Notes: generated from the sequence alone by a model not told the origin. A stretch of DNA of 64,000 bases from Malania oleifera (GCF_029873635.1 NC_080420.1:58067457-58131456), one strand, 5' to 3'. Shown: positions 45,525 to 58,359, counted from the stretch's first letter. Program-made: numbers and translations.

Positions 45525-45599
45525 AATTTTATTTTTTGTTTCCTTTTCATTATATCGACAACGGTATACAAATAATAAATCTGGTTAGAATGGGCTAAG

Positions 45600-45832
45600 T
45601 GTTCTATAGGTTTATTATTTGTTTAGAGAAAATATGTTATTTTCAGTAATAAGGTGGTGTGGGTGGGGGGAGTTTTTCCCTTGATGCTTTTATTATTAAT
45701 ATAAAAGAGGGAAGAACAAGAGTTGTACGAATGCTCCAAGAGACTGCAACTTAGGCCTCCTCTTCCTTTTGTCCTTTTTTCTATCGTTAACCCTATGTGT
45801 TTTTTATTTTCTTCAATTGAAATTTACAACAT
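45600..45832 (+). repeat. Third LTR of the same family, 5' LTR of a second element
   Basis: Matches the LTRs at 43.7 and 45.3 kb (AATATGTTATTTTCAG, AAGGTGGTGTGGG) and is followed by an altered primer site ATGGTATCGAAGC at about 45832. Its element's 3' LTR was not recognised. Confidence 0.6.
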
Positions 45833-45884
45833 GGTATCGAAGCATTAAACTTTTGTGAATCTGACTAGTTTGATGCAGTTCTAA

Positions 45885-46540
45885 CCATGATTTTAAAAAC
45901 CGTGCCGGTGTCTAACTCAGTGAAGCCATTGGGCTGGTCGGTCAATGAGGTAGTCAAACTGGTGTTTTCAGCATAATGTCAAACATATATGTATGCAAAA
46001 CTAAAATTAATTCTATATATTTTATATAATTTATATTAATTAGTAAAACATAAATGTGTAAAATAATCTAGAGGTTCTTGAAGTAAAATATTTATAATTA
46101 GCCCATAACTATATAAGACACACAACAAACAACTTAAGCAAAATAGAATATAAAAAAGTAATTATACCAAAAGTATGTAATTTTGTATAATAAATTAGTT
46201 TAAAACGTTATAATTACTATTCACTTTAAAGAATTTTAGTGAACATGCAATTAAATTAAAATATTAGGTAATGCATAGTAACATGAAATTCCAAATATCC
46301 AAGATTCATGAGAATATGTATTAGTTTGTGCAATAATTCATGCCCATGTTTCAGACTTCCCCTAAGTACGAAGGCCCAAGCTATTCCACACATTTTCACG
46401 CTTCTCATATCATGGGCACTTTTCTTCATTTGCAAGATTGTGGAAAGTGGAAACTTAAAAGGGTTAGGTGGGTAGAGCTATGAGCTTGACTCATGTCTAT
46501 GCTCTCTAGATCTCCTCACTTTCTATATTGGCATTGGCTA
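45885..46540. other. AT-rich segment with a single hAT-like end
   Basis: CCATGATTTTAAAAACCGTGC at about 45891, followed by GGCTGGTCGG, resembles the ends of the hAT MITEs here, but the partner end and TSD were not found. The remainder is A/T-rich and non-coding. Confidence 0.4.
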
Positions 46541-46884
46541 GAAAGTAGAAAGTAGCAAAAAATAAATTTAAATCAGAATGATATATAAAATAAGAGTTTA
46601 GGACCATAGGGCTTAGAAGAAGCCTACGCTACTATTTGCCACCATGGGAGAAGGAGAAGGAGACCGCACTTCTGGCAGACTTGTTACAATCTGATGTTTC
46701 CTCTTACAATGATGTGATTTATTTTTTATGCCTGTATATGTGCTAGGTTGTTTATAGGGCACTTGTATTGTAATTTAAGTGTTTGCAATGCTTTGTTGTG
46801 GTCTACTCTATTTTGTGTTGTCAAAGTGTGGCATGCTCAGTTATGTGTGGTATGTAGTGCTATTTAACTGCAACTAATTCTTCA

Positions 46885-47600
46885 TGTTGTGTTCTTCATT
46901 CTTGATACTGGTGTGTGCTGATTGGACCTCTATAGGGAGAGCTTTGGCTAATGCTGTTAAATGTAAGGTACAAATCACAGCCACCAAACTGGTTGAGTCC
47001 TCCAAGTACTTGTGGTGTCTGGAAATACATGTGTATGTTAACACAGAAGTGCAGCCCGAGTATTTGATTCATTATCTGCTCTCTCTTAAGACTGAGGATT
47101 ATGAGTAGTGTATGAAAGAGAATGACATATTGCTAGTGTAGTTGTAGAATGCAGAATAGCATGTAGCCATGAATTTCTGCAAACATGTTTTATAGAACAA
47201 CCAAAGTCATACGTGACGATCTTCGTGAAAGCTTCTCACATGATAAAAATGAAACTTCGCGTCTTTTACTTGTATGAGAAAGTTTCCAAACATGACCAAA
47301 AGGTAGCTCCATAGGTGAGTATTATAGCACTTTGAATGGTATATGGGACAAACTCATTATCTATCAAATAGTTAGTGTTAACATTGAGATGGTTAAGAGG
47401 CAGGAGGAAAAAATCTAGGCCACCAAGTTTGTGTTTGGATCGAGTCCTTAGCTTCAACTGATCTATGATCAGATTCTTGCCGATGAATCTGTACCTTCCA
47501 TGATTGAAGAACATGCTAGAATCCAACATATCACCGAAGATTTTTTCTCAAGCTTCTTCTTGTGATAGTTCAGCCATGGTAGCATTGTCTTTGACTACGG
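46885..47600 (+). pseudogene. Copia gag-like remnant, second element (copy A)
   Basis: Broken frames read GRALANAVKCKVQITATKLV, YLIHYLLSLKTEDYE and RLLLV-type pieces. At the nucleotide level it parallels the remnant at 44.6-45.1 kb (ATCAGATTCTTGCCGATGAA, GTGAGTATTATAGCACT). The counterpart in copy B is 54260-54960. Confidence 0.55.
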
Positions 47601-47649
47601 TAACGGAAGTGTTGGAGGATGATGAAGAGGTTTGGATGGCAGCATGGTT

Positions 47650-48090
47650 GTAAAATTGCAATTTGATCTACTTTATTAAAATGATCCTGATCCTACCTAA
47701 AATCATAAATTGGTAGGATCGTAATAGGATCGTAGTAGGATTGGTAGGATCATAAGATTCTACATTCTTTCATTTTTTAAAATATCTTTACTAAAATTAT
47801 TTTGTATAGGCTGGGCTTTTGATGCAAATAGGTGTAGGAATAAAAGGAAAAATTAGAAATAAAGACTGAGATTTCAGAATAGTGTTTTGGCAACCTTCTT
47901 TGACTCAAGCAATTACTAAATCCGTAAAATAACAAACAGATGACTACTGTGAGTTTCTGTTCTGCAAGTAAGACAATTTCTGGGCACAACAGCAACTCCT
48001 CAAATCATTACCTATTTTGGCACTGTTTCAGAAAGGTTACAGCAACTTTTTGCTAGTCTCTTTAGTAACGTTGGAGGGACTAGTAGGCAC
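47650..48090. other. Partial hAT-like end and non-coding sequence
   Basis: GCATGGTTGTAAAATTGC at 47650, followed by repeated TAGGATCGTA words, resembles the inverted right part of the hAT at 31808-32821. No partner end was seen. No coding signature. Confidence 0.4.
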
Positions 48091-48097
48091 CGCAGGG

Positions 48098-50040
48098 TCA
48101 AATCCTCAAAACCCTAGCCTCCAGCTCATTGAGTTCCCTCAAAGATGGTGAGAGGGGGCAGTCTTCAAAACACAGCATGCCTGTGACCGCTGCAGGGATG
48201 ATTGCCAGATTTTCCTCCACAGAATTGGGTTTTGGAGGCTCTCCAATAGGATGCTTATCAGCCAAAAGAAAGTCAGCCTGCTCGAGCTGGACCTGCTGTG
48301 TAACTGGAGCCCCAAACCAGATTTGGAAGTCCATGAAAACAGAAGGGCCAGAGCTGGAAGAGAAAGAGAGGGGGGGGGGGGGGGGGGGAGGCAGATGGCT
48401 TAACAGATGGTGAAGGAGAGGAAGACCCAGAGAGTTAAAGCCTGGAAGGAAAGGAACCTGAGCTTGAAATTGAGTGGCCTGTAGTGAACCTGGAACCCAT
48501 GTCCTTAAAATTTGCAAATTAGCTGGGCTGAAGATGGTAGGCCCAGAAGATTAAAGATAGAAGTTCATTTGGGGTTCTGGCAGCTTCTTGGACGATATTT
48601 ATGAAGGACTCCATGCACTCATTCACCTTCTTTGCAACCTTCATCTGCGATTTGCCAACCGAGAGCTTGATGCAGCCACCACAGTGACGGCAAGCTCAAT
48701 CAAGCACTGGAAGAGGCTTGGGTGAAGCTCCTTTGGGGTCAATTGGGATTTCGAATAGTATGACTCGGTTGTTGACCTTGACCAAGTCTTGGAATTGGCT
48801 GGTGAGCTAGGGATCACTCTACGATCCACTTATTTCATGGCGGTGATGATTGGCCCATCCTTTCGAGTTGAGGCCTTCTAGGATGGTGATGACCCTCTAG
48901 CCACCTGTGTTGATTTCTGTTAGGTCAAGAAACTTGCTGAACTTGTTCTCTGTGAGTTGGAGCAACAACATGGTTTTAAATAACGGCCACGAACGTTACA
49001 TAACGCTGTTACGTAACGATTTTTTAGGTTATTGATATTGTTTCACACCGTGAAATCGATGGGAAGAAAAATCATGGCCGTAGCGGCCGTTATGGACCGC
49101 GACCGTTACGTAAAGGCCGCTACGGCCATTATGTAAATGCTACAGGACTGTTATACCAAAAAATTATTTTATTTTTTACTTTTTCTTCTCACTTTTTCCC
49201 TCTTTCATATATCATTCTCAATATGCCAAGTGGCAAGAGGGGGAAAAATTATAATGAGGATGATAATGATACAAAATTTACTATTTCTTTAAATACTCAC
49301 AATAGATGCATCAACTAAAAATTTGAAAATACTAACTTGTTAGGAATATATTTTATTTTGATAATATTAGTAATGTGATATTTATGTTCTATATTTTTCA
49401 ACTTCAACCTTCTTTCTTTTCTAGCTATTTTATATTTGTATTATTCATATGTCTTATGTGTCTAATAGATTAATGGAGTGTATTATGTATTTTGTTTTAT
49501 TAATTAATTTAGCACACATAAGAATTTATCACATATAAGAACAATGAGAAGTATAAATACACACACACAATGGTGGTTTAAAACAGGTGTAAACTTGTTT
49601 CCTTTACCAAATAACTTAGTTACTCGAACTAAAGGATCCAAAATACACTAAAAGTCTTTCTAAGAAGGGCTAAAAGCTTAAAACATGCAAGTACGCTAAT
49701 ATGCACAAGGTTGTGTCTGTTTCAAAAAAATTCACGGCCATACACCCGCTTCTTGTAATTTAACATCCGCTACCCCTGCTTCCCATTACACCCATTATTG
49801 TTACATTACGCTATCCGCTACCACGATTTAAAACCATGAGCAACAGTGTGTTCTCTTTCAACCTCAAGCGACTTAGCCAAGAGGGGGAAAGGAGCTTGGT
49901 GTTGAAGGAGCTCCATAAGTCGTCCAAAGCTGCCAGGAGCCACTCAATTTCCCCCACCATGAGGAAGATGGAGATCCTTCTACTCTTTTGGTTCTCCATG
50001 ATTCTGTGAAGGTTAAGCTTCTCGTCATTGAGCATGAGAT
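48098..50040 (-). pseudogene. Unidentified coding relic split by a hAT MITE (copy A)
   Basis: Minus-strand frames on both sides of the MITE at 48969-49838 look coding. Upstream: LNDEKLNLHRIMENQKSRR, FLMVGEIEWLLAALDDLW. Removing the MITE and one TSD copy brings the frame through LTENKFSKFLDLTEI, then ILEGLNSKGWA and LFEIPIDPKGASPK. The style recalls poorly characterised plant proteins of DUF4283-like type, but I cannot assign the family. A poly-Pro stretch is produced by a G run at 48371. In-frame stops occur (for example at 48.9 kb), so it is probably a pseudogene, perhaps carried by a transposon. Confidence 0.45.
48961..49846. mobile_element. Non-autonomous hAT element with TSD AGCAACAA/AGCAACAG
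   Basis: The element spans 48969-49838, 870 bp, with ends CATGGTTTTAAATAACGG and, inverted, CATGGTTTTAAATCGTGG. The flanking 8 bases match at 7. Subterminal DNA repeats GGCCGTTACGTAA and GCGGCCGTTATGG words on the left and CCGCTACC on the right. The other copy is at about 56342-57211. Confidence 0.85.
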
Positions 50041-50989
50041 AGAAAAGATTTCTCTCAGATGAAAATGGCTATTCTGCCATCTTTGTAATTCTGAGTAGCT
50101 CTATTATTTACCAAAATAAAAAAAGACTCCATAGGATCAATTGAAACATGTCCAAAGCTGATTTGGATGGTATAAAGATGTTTTTATAAACCAGTTTGGA
50201 AACAAAATTTATGTTATAAAGAATTTCAAAACCTTTTGCTTGAAAGGTTAGATCAATAATTGGAAAGCAACAAGATGCCCAATTTCTTAGGAAATTGTAT
50301 AAAATGGAGAAAAAATCAATTTGAAGGATTAAATTTCAAGCTAAGTTCTAAAGTGATGAGTGAATTTCAAGAAAGTGCTCGATTTCATGAGAGTGAAGTT
50401 TTGAGGTTTTTCTAAAAATAAGAAAAAGGAAGGTTTGCGGCACTGTGCTTGGTTTGCTAGTTTTTGGTTTTTGTGGAAAGAAAGAATGATGGTATTTTTA
50501 AGAGGGTTCCCTGAACTGGAACCATGTTTTAGGTAGCATTGGATCCAACCAGAAAGCGTAAGTTGTTAAGTGGAGCCCAACAGGAGCCCTCATGTACAAC
50601 AAGAAACTTGATTAGATGTGTAGGCATACACACGTGTATGCATATAGGGAGAGACAACTTGATAAATTACTCATGGAGTTGGTTTTGCGTGCTTAATTGT
50701 GATTTCCCCCCCTTTCTGTTAATTGTTCATCATCTTCTGTTTTCTAAGCCTAATGATGGAGGACCACCTATACCCCCTAGGGTGCCCATTTGGCACACGT
50801 ATTTTAGGCGTAGGTTTAGGAAAGATGTGTATGGAGGAACTCTGTATTTTTTTAGAGACTAATTTTAGTATATGTAGTTATGTGTTTAGTTGGGCCTTTT
50901 CTGTAAATATGTGTTAGTTGTATTAGTGGTTTAAGTGGTGGACATGCTAGTGGATGTACAGTTATTGTTTGAACCAGATTGCAGTTTCC
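50041..50989. other. Non-coding sequence between the coding relic and the CT-rich tract
   Basis: No domain recognised. It may include the start of the second gypsy element's LTR, but no boundary could be fixed. Confidence 0.35.
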
Positions 50990-51360
50990 CTCTGTCTCTG
51001 TCTCTGTCTCTCTCGCTCTCCCACACATGTTTTTCTTCTTCTTCTTCTTCTTCTTTTCCTCCTCCTCCTCTCTTCTCCTTTTTCCTTTTCTTTCTTCTAT
51101 CTCTCTTCTAATTTTGTCTCTCACTCCTGTCCTGTTCCTTTGCTTTCTTGTTCTTCTCTCTGTTCTGTATTCCTGTTCTGCTGTTCTTCTTCTTCTCCTT
51201 CTTCCTCCTCTCTTCTCCTTCTTCCTTCTCTTGTCTCTCCTCTAATTCTGTCTCTTACCCCTGTTCTATTCCTTCCCCTTCTTGTTCTTCTCTTTGTTCT
51301 GTATTCCTACTGTTGTTGCTGCTTCTCTCTGTTCTCTGTTCTGTATCTCTCTTCACAACA
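50990..51360 (+). repeat. CT-rich low-complexity tract (copy A)
   Basis: Dominated by TCT, TTC and CCT repeats (for example CTTCTTCTTCTTCTTCTTCT at 51034). Long frames rich in Ser, Leu and Phe here are by-products of composition. Counterpart at 58360-58730. Confidence 0.75.
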
Positions 51361-52266
51361 TCTCCCTTACCATCACAATCAAACACCCCCGAAACTCCTC
51401 CCCCTACAGTATTGTCTCCATATGACAGGGGAGTGGTCTGCATCTGCCACCTGAAACTACCCCAGCCAGCAGCCCTTCTAAATCCCTTATTTCCTGCATT
51501 TGTTTTTGCTACACCTCCACCACCACTGGAATCCTTACCCCCTGATCTACCACCAGCCGGAACCCATCACTGGAGATCCATCATTGGCAGCTCATGCACT
51601 CCATGCGCCAGCCCCGCAGGTGAGAAAGATGTTGGGTTCCCCTGTTTTGCCTAGACTCATGATATATTGCTTCCTGCCTTGAGAATTTGAACTTTTTTAT
51701 GAGATTTAAAATATTTTTGAGGAAAAATTGAGTTATCAAGTTTGGTTTGCATTCCTAAGATCAAATACAGCCTAATATTGGGCCGCCTGAGCAAATGTTA
51801 GAATTTTGAAGCATCATCAACATTAAGATCAAGTTCCAGCTACTGTTTGACGACTGTTTTCCTGAGAATATGAGAGTAGGGACTTGAGAAATTGTTGGAC
51901 TAACATTGGAATTCAATGGTGAACTCAATTTGTGCTCCAAATCTTTGGCAAGGTGAATGAACTCTCACATTTTCTTAACTATTGTTTGTATATGACTAGG
52001 GAAAATTCGTAGTTGCATAATTCCAAGTTTTGTATTACCCTTTAAAAAAATCTGCCCTTTGTTCTGTAAATTGCCCTAGCTAACTCATCATTGCATCATT
52101 GTTCATACCCTTACCTAGTCATTCCCATGTTGCCATGTTATGTGAGACCATATGCATTCATATGCATTATGTTCTGTAGCTTCATGCTTGTGCATTGTAG
52201 TAATTTTAGAATTCATATCATTCATAGTCAAGTTTAGTCCTCCTGATACAGCATAGTGCATTAACC
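51361..52266. other. Leader region of the second gypsy element (copy A), unresolved
   Basis: Precedes the gag start. No recognisable primer site or LTR terminus was found. From 51.89 kb onward it is nearly identical to 59.27 kb onward in copy B. Confidence 0.35.
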
Positions 52267-53480
52267 ATGGTCACCAACAAATTCATTGACCTTGATTCCA
52301 CTAAACTTGCACCAAATGACACCTAGTCCTTGTCTGTCCGGTTAAACACTCGTCATGAGTTTGTGGACCAAAAGTTTCAGCACCTCACACAATAGTTTGA
52401 CCAAGTCTTTAAGATGTTAGGTGAACGCCTTGTTGTGGAAGACATAGAGCCATCAATTAGGCACCCCTACGAATCCCATATTTAATAGGGTCAGCCCTAG
52501 GGTATCCTTCCTACTCTTGGGGTTTCCTCTAGTACCTAACATATGAGTCCGGCTCCAAATAGACGGTAGGCCATTCAGCCCCTGCAGCCTCAGGTTAATC
52601 TAGTGTCTAGGTTTGAGGAAGGTAACCTTGAGGCGTTTTTAATGGTTGTAGAAATACTAACCTAGCCTTAGGTATGCTCCACATTCCCCTAGGCAGGGTT
52701 GGGAGGACTATGGAGATGTTACAAAAAAGGTCAGGTGGAGTGCGTGCTTATAAGAAGCTTAAACCGAGCTACTTTTTAGACTGGTTATCAGAGATGGACG
52801 ATTTCTTAATTGTATAATATACGGGGGTGAGGATAAAGTTTGTTTTGCCAAGATGAAACTTGTAGGACTGGCAAAGAAGTATTGGCAAACTGTACAACAA
52901 ACCTTGGAACACGATTGTGTGAGCCTTCTTTACCCTATGGGAAGTGATGAGACAACAATTGAAAGAAAAGTACATCCTTCCTTCCTTTAAGAGCTAGTTG
53001 TTCATTGAGCTCTTGAACCATAAATAAACCACTACCGTAGCTAGCTACATTGATCAATTGAGGAACTGATACTTAGTAGTGAGTGTTGAGCTTGCAACAT
53101 CGCATTGTAGTTATAGCTAGGTTGTGACTGGTGTTAAGGAGGGTGTTAATTCAATGGGTGCGTTTTTCTCCCAAGTATTTTTAGCGATAGCCTATCAAAA
53201 AGTGCTGCCATCGAAAAGGTTATCTCAAGAGCTACGTAGGTCTTCATATCAGGTGAATGAGTTACATGAGTCCAAATTCATTTCCTACCCTAGACCTACA
53301 TCCATCAATCTAACCCCAGAGAAAGTTTTGGAACGGCAACTAGAAGCCCCCAGCATGTTGTTCTCTCTAGTGGGACCCAATGATCTTCAAGCTAGTAGGT
53401 CATTTGTGCAATGTCATTGTTGCCATGCTCTAGAGAGGTTCATATTGTGTGCCCGTTATCCTAACGAGCTTTAGCTTTTT
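52267..53480 (+). pseudogene. Gypsy gag, copy A (error-rich)
   Basis: ATG at 52267 (MVTNKFIDLDSTKLAPNDT) followed by a stop. The gag core, zinc-knuckle region and linker match 59656-60852, but here the frame is broken by many extra or missing single bases. Because the same positions read through in the other copy, most of these breaks look like sequencing error and not decay. Confidence 0.8.
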
Positions 53481-53599
53481 TTTAAAGGTGGAGATTGATG
53501 ATTTGCTTCGAAATGAGGAGCAAGTGTAGATGATGTGTTATTTCAGAGAGATGAGGGTGAGCTTGTTAGTGTGGTTAGCGTGTCTTATCCATTACCATG

Positions 53600-53789
53600 G
53601 ATAGTGAGAAGTGGAAAAGGACACCATTTTTTTTCCCACATTTTCATTCATTGTGGAGATGGGACATGTAAGCTTGCTATTGATGTGGGTAGTAGCATAA
53701 TGCGATCCAATGATGCTCTCGGAAGAGTAAACATTAAAGGAGAGACCACACCCTTAGCCTTTCAAGGCGAAAAACATCAAACAAGCCCA
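53600..53789 (+). pseudogene. Gypsy protease fragment, copy A, cut by the gap
   Basis: The frame reads HCGDGTCKLAIDVGSSIM, the aspartic protease region also seen at 61030-61146, then runs into the N gap. Confidence 0.75.
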
Positions 53790-53889
53790 NNNNNNNNNNN
53801 NNNNNNNNNNNNNNNNNNNNNNNNNNNNNNNNNNNNNNNNNNNNNNNNNNNNNNNNNNNNNNNNNNNNNNNNNNNNNNNNNNNNNNNNN
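53790..53889. other. Assembly gap of exactly 100 N
   Basis: One hundred N, the conventional placeholder for a gap of unknown size between contigs. The sequence ending at the gap (46541-53789) and the sequence starting after it (53890-61176) are the same 7.2-7.3 kb in the same order. Confidence 0.99.
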
Positions 53890-56341
53890 GAAAGTAGAAA
53901 GTAACGCAAAAAAGTAATTTAAATACAGAATGACTCAAAATTAAAAGAGTTAGGACCATAGGGCTTAGAAGAAGGCCTACGCTACTATTGGCCACACTGG
54001 GCAGATGGAGAAGGAGACCGCACTTTGGCAGACTTGTTACAATCTGAGGTTTCCTCTACATGATTGTGATTTTGTTTATGCTGATATGTGCTAGGTTTGT
54101 TGATAGGGCACTTGTATTGTAATTTAAGTGTTTTTGCAATGCTTTGTTGTGGTCTACTCTATTTTGTGTTGTCAAAGTGTGGCAATGCTTCAGTGATGTG
54201 TGGTATGTAGTGCTATTTAACTGCAACTAATCTTAATGGTGTGTTTTCATTCTGATTATGGTGTGTGCTGATATGGACCTCTATAGGAGAGCTTTGGCGA
54301 CTGCCTGTAAATGTAAGGTACAAATCCCAGCCACCAAACTGGTTGAGTCCTCAAGTACTTGTGGTGTCTGGAAATTACATGTGTAGTTAACAAAGAAGTG
54401 GCCAGCCCGAGTAGATTGATTCATTCATTGCTCCTTCTAAGACTGAGGATTATGAGTGGTATGAAGAGAAGACATTGCTAGTTAGTTTGTAGAATGCAGA
54501 ATAGCATGTAGCCATGAATTTCTGCAAACACTGTTTTATAGAACAACCACAGTCATACGTGACGTCTTCGTGAAAGCTTCTCACATGATAAAAATGAAAC
54601 TTCGCGTCTTGTTAATGATGAGAAAGTTTCCCAACCTGACAAAAGGTTAGCTCCATAGGTGAGTATTATACACTTTGAATCGTATATGGGACAAACTCAT
54701 TATCTATCAAATAGTTAGTGTTTAACATGAGATGGTTTAAGAGGCAGGACCGGAAAAAATCTAGGCCACCAAGTTGTGTTGATCAGTCCTTAGCTTTTCA
54801 ACTGATCTATGATCAGATTCTTGCCGCTGAATTCTGTACCTTCCATGATTGAAGAACATGCTAGAATCCAAATATCACCGAAGGATTTTTTCTCACGTTC
54901 TTCTTGTGATTGATAGTTCAGCCATGGTAGCATTGTATTTGACTACGGAACGGAGGTTGGAGGATGATGAGAGGTTTGAAGAGAGGTTTGGATGGCAGCA
55001 GGTTGTAAAATCAATTGACATACTTATTAAAATGATCCTGATCCTACTAACATCATAATTGGTAGGACGTAATAATAGGATCGGTAGTAGGACTTAGTAG
55101 GATTGAGGATTCATAAGATTCTACATTCTTTCATGTTTAAATAAAAATATCTTTACTAAAGTATTTTGTATAGGCTGGTGGGCGTTGATGACAAATAGGT
55201 GTAGGATTAAAAGGAAAAATTGAATAAAGACTGAGATTTTCAGAATAGTTGTTTTTGGCAACCTTCTTTGACTCAAGCATTACTAAATCCGTAAAATAAC
55301 AACAGATGACTACGTAGTTTCTGTTCTGCAAGTAAGACAATTTCTGGGCACAACAGCAACTCCTCAAATCTATTACTATTTTGGCCACTGTTTCAGAAAG
55401 CGTTACAGCAACTTTTTTTGCTAGTCCTTTAGTACCGTGGATGGGACTGTAGAACAGCAGGTCCAAATCCTCAAAAACCCTAGCCTCCAGCTCATTTGAT
55501 TTCCCTCAAAGGATGGTGATGAGTGATGAAGGGGGGCAGTCTTCAAAACACAGCATGCTGTGACGATGAGATGATGCAGATTTTCACTCCCCAGAATTGG
55601 GTTTTGAGGCTCTCCAATGGATGCTATCAGCCAAACAGAAAGTTCAGCCTGCTCGAGCGGCGACGATGTGTGTAACTGGAGCACAACAGATTTGGAAAGT
55701 CCATGAAAACAGAAGGGCCAGAGTGGAAGAGAAAGAGAGGGGGGGGGGGGGGGCGGGAGGCAGATGGCCGAACAGATGGTGAAGGAGAGAAAAGACCCAG
55801 AGAGTAAAGCCTGGAAGGAAAGGAACCTGAGCTTGTGAAATTGAGTGGCCCTGTAGGACCTGGAACCCATGTCCTAAAAATTCTGCAAATTAGCTGGGCT
55901 GAAGATGGAGGCCCAGAAATAAAGAGTCGCAGTTTTCATTTGGGGTCTGGCGATTCTTGGACGATATTTTATGAAGGACTCCATGCAATCATTCACCTTC
56001 TTTGCAAAACCTCTCATCTGCGATTGCAAACCGAGAGCTGGATGCAGCCACCAAAGTGACGGCAAAGCTCAATCAAGACTGGAAGAGGCTTTGGGTGAAG
56101 CTCCTTTGGGGTCATAATTGGGATTCGAATAGTATGACTCGGTTGTTACCTTGACCAAGTCTTGGAGTGGCTGGGGAGCTAGGATCACTACGATCCTTAT
56201 CATGGCGGTGGTGGATGATGTGTGGATTGTCACCATCCTTTGAGTTTGAGGCCTTCTGGATGGTGATGACCCTCTGCACTTGTGTGGATTTCTGTTACGG
56301 TCAAGAAACTTGTGAACTTGTTCTCTGTGAGTGGAGCACAA

Positions 56342-57211
56342 CATGGTTTTAAAATAACGGCCACGGAACGCCATAAACGTGTTACGAACGATTTTTTAGG
56401 TTATGATATCTGTTTCCACACCGTGAATCGATGGGAAGAAAAATCATGCCGGAGCGCCGTTATGGACCGGCGACCGTTACGTAAAGGCCGCTACGGCATT
56501 ATGTTTAGGTAAATGCTTACAGGACTGTTATACCAAAAAATTATTATTTTTTCTTTGTCTTCTCACTATCTTACCTTTTCATCTATCATTCGCAATATGC
56601 CAAGTGGCAAGAGGGGGAAAAAAAAATATAATGAGGATGATAATGATACAAATTACTATTCTGTAAATACTCCACAATAGATGCATCAACTAAGATTTGA
56701 AAAAGAATACTAACTGTAGGAATATATTTTATTGTGATAAATAGTAATGTATATTATGGTACTATATTTTTCAACCAACCTTCTTTCTTTCATAGCGATT
56801 TATATTTGATTATTATATAGGTCTTATGTGTCATAAAGATTAATGGAAGTGTATTATTGTATTTTGTTTTATAAATTAATTAGCCACATAAGAATTATCA
56901 AATATAAGAACAATGAGAAGTATAAATACACACACACAATGGTGGTTTAAAACAGGTTGGTGTAAACTGTTCCGTACCAAAAATAACTTAGTTACTCGAA
57001 ACTAAGGATCCAAAAATTACAATAAAGTCTTCTAAGAAGGGCGTAAAAGCTTAAAAATGCAAGTACGCTATATGCAACAAGCGTTGTGTCTGTTTCAAAA
57101 AAATTCACGGCCATACACCCGCTTCGGTAATTTAACATCCGCTACCCCTGCGTCCCATTAACCCTATTGTGACATTACGCTAATCCGCTACCACGATTTA
57201 TTTAAAACCTG
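56342..57211. mobile_element. hAT MITE, copy B of 48969-49838
   Basis: Same element with scattered small indels. Its inverted ends and the GGCCG/TTACG words are recognisable but degraded by apparent sequencing errors. Confidence 0.8.
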
Positions 57212-58359
57212 AGCAACAGTGGGTATCTTTCAACCTAAGCGGAGCTAGCAAGAGGGGGAAAGGGCTTGGTGTTGAAGGAGATCCATAAAGTCGTCCAAAG
57301 CGCCAGGAGCCACTCAATTTCCCCCACCATGAGGAAGATGGAGATCTTCTACTCTTTTGTTCTCCATGAGTTGTGAAGGTTAAGTTTCTCGTCATTGAGC
57401 ATGAGATAGAAAGATTCTCAAGATGAAAATGGCTATTCTGCCATCTTTGTAATTAATGGAGTAGCTCTATTATTACCAAAATAAAAAAAGAACTCCATAG
57501 GATCAATTGAAACCACCAATTTTTGTCCAAAGCTGATTTGGATGGTTATAAAGAGTGTTCTATAAACCAGTTTGGAAACAAAATTTATGTATAAGAATTT
57601 CAAAACCTTTGCTTGAAAGGTTAGATCAATAAATTGCGAAAGCAACAAGATGCCCAATTTCTAGGAAATTGGATAAAATGGGAGAAAAAATCAATTTGCA
57701 GGATTGAAATTTCAAGCTAAGTTCTAAATAGTGATGAGTGAATTTCAAGAAAAGTGCTCGATTTCATGAGAGTGAGTTTTGGAGTTTTTATAAAAATAAG
57801 AAAAAGGAAGGTTTAGGTTTGCGGCACTGTGTTGTGTTTGCTAGTTTTTGGATTTTTGTGGAAAGAGAAGAATGATGGATTTTTAAGAGGGTTCCCTGAA
57901 CTGGAACCATGTGTAGGTAAGCATTGGATCCAACCAGAAAGCGTAAGTTGTTAAGTGGAGCCCAACAGGAGCCCTAATGTACAAAACACGAAACTATTAG
58001 ATTGTAGGCCTACACATGTATGCATATGGGAGAGACAACTTGATAAATAACCATGGATGGTTTTGGTGTTAATGGTGATTTCCCCCCCTTTCTGTTAATT
58101 GTTCATCATCTTCTGGTTTCTAAGCCTAATGATGGAGGACCAACCATACCCTAGGGGCCCATTTGGCACCCCGATTTTAGGCTGTTAGGTTTAGGAAAGA
58201 TGGTAGGGAGGAACTATGATTTTTAGAAGACTAATTTAGGGTATGTGAGTTATGTGTTTAGTGGGGACCTTTTCTGTAAAATATGTGTTAGTTGTAGAGT
58301 GGTTAAGTGGTGGACATGTAGGGATGTACCAGTTAGTTTGAACCGATGCAGTTTACCTC

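Larger units (their letters stand above)
46541..53789. repeat. Duplicated block, copy A (left of the N gap)
   Basis: Collinear with 53890-61176. It is the cleaner copy up to about 52.4 kb, then gains small indels towards the gap. Probably a contig terminus; see the gap entry. Confidence 0.92.

Noticed and set aside
45885-46300. A complete hAT MITE starting at CCATGATTTTAAAAACCG
   Set aside because: Only one end was recognisable; no inverted partner or 8-bp repeat found.
50954-51654. Long plus-strand Ser/Leu/Phe-rich frames resembling membrane proteins
   Set aside because: They result from a CT-rich tract open in all three frames. The equivalent tract in copy B gives different proteins after small indels.
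53535-53897. A frame crossing the gap
   Set aside because: It reads through 100 N; nothing can be said across the gap.
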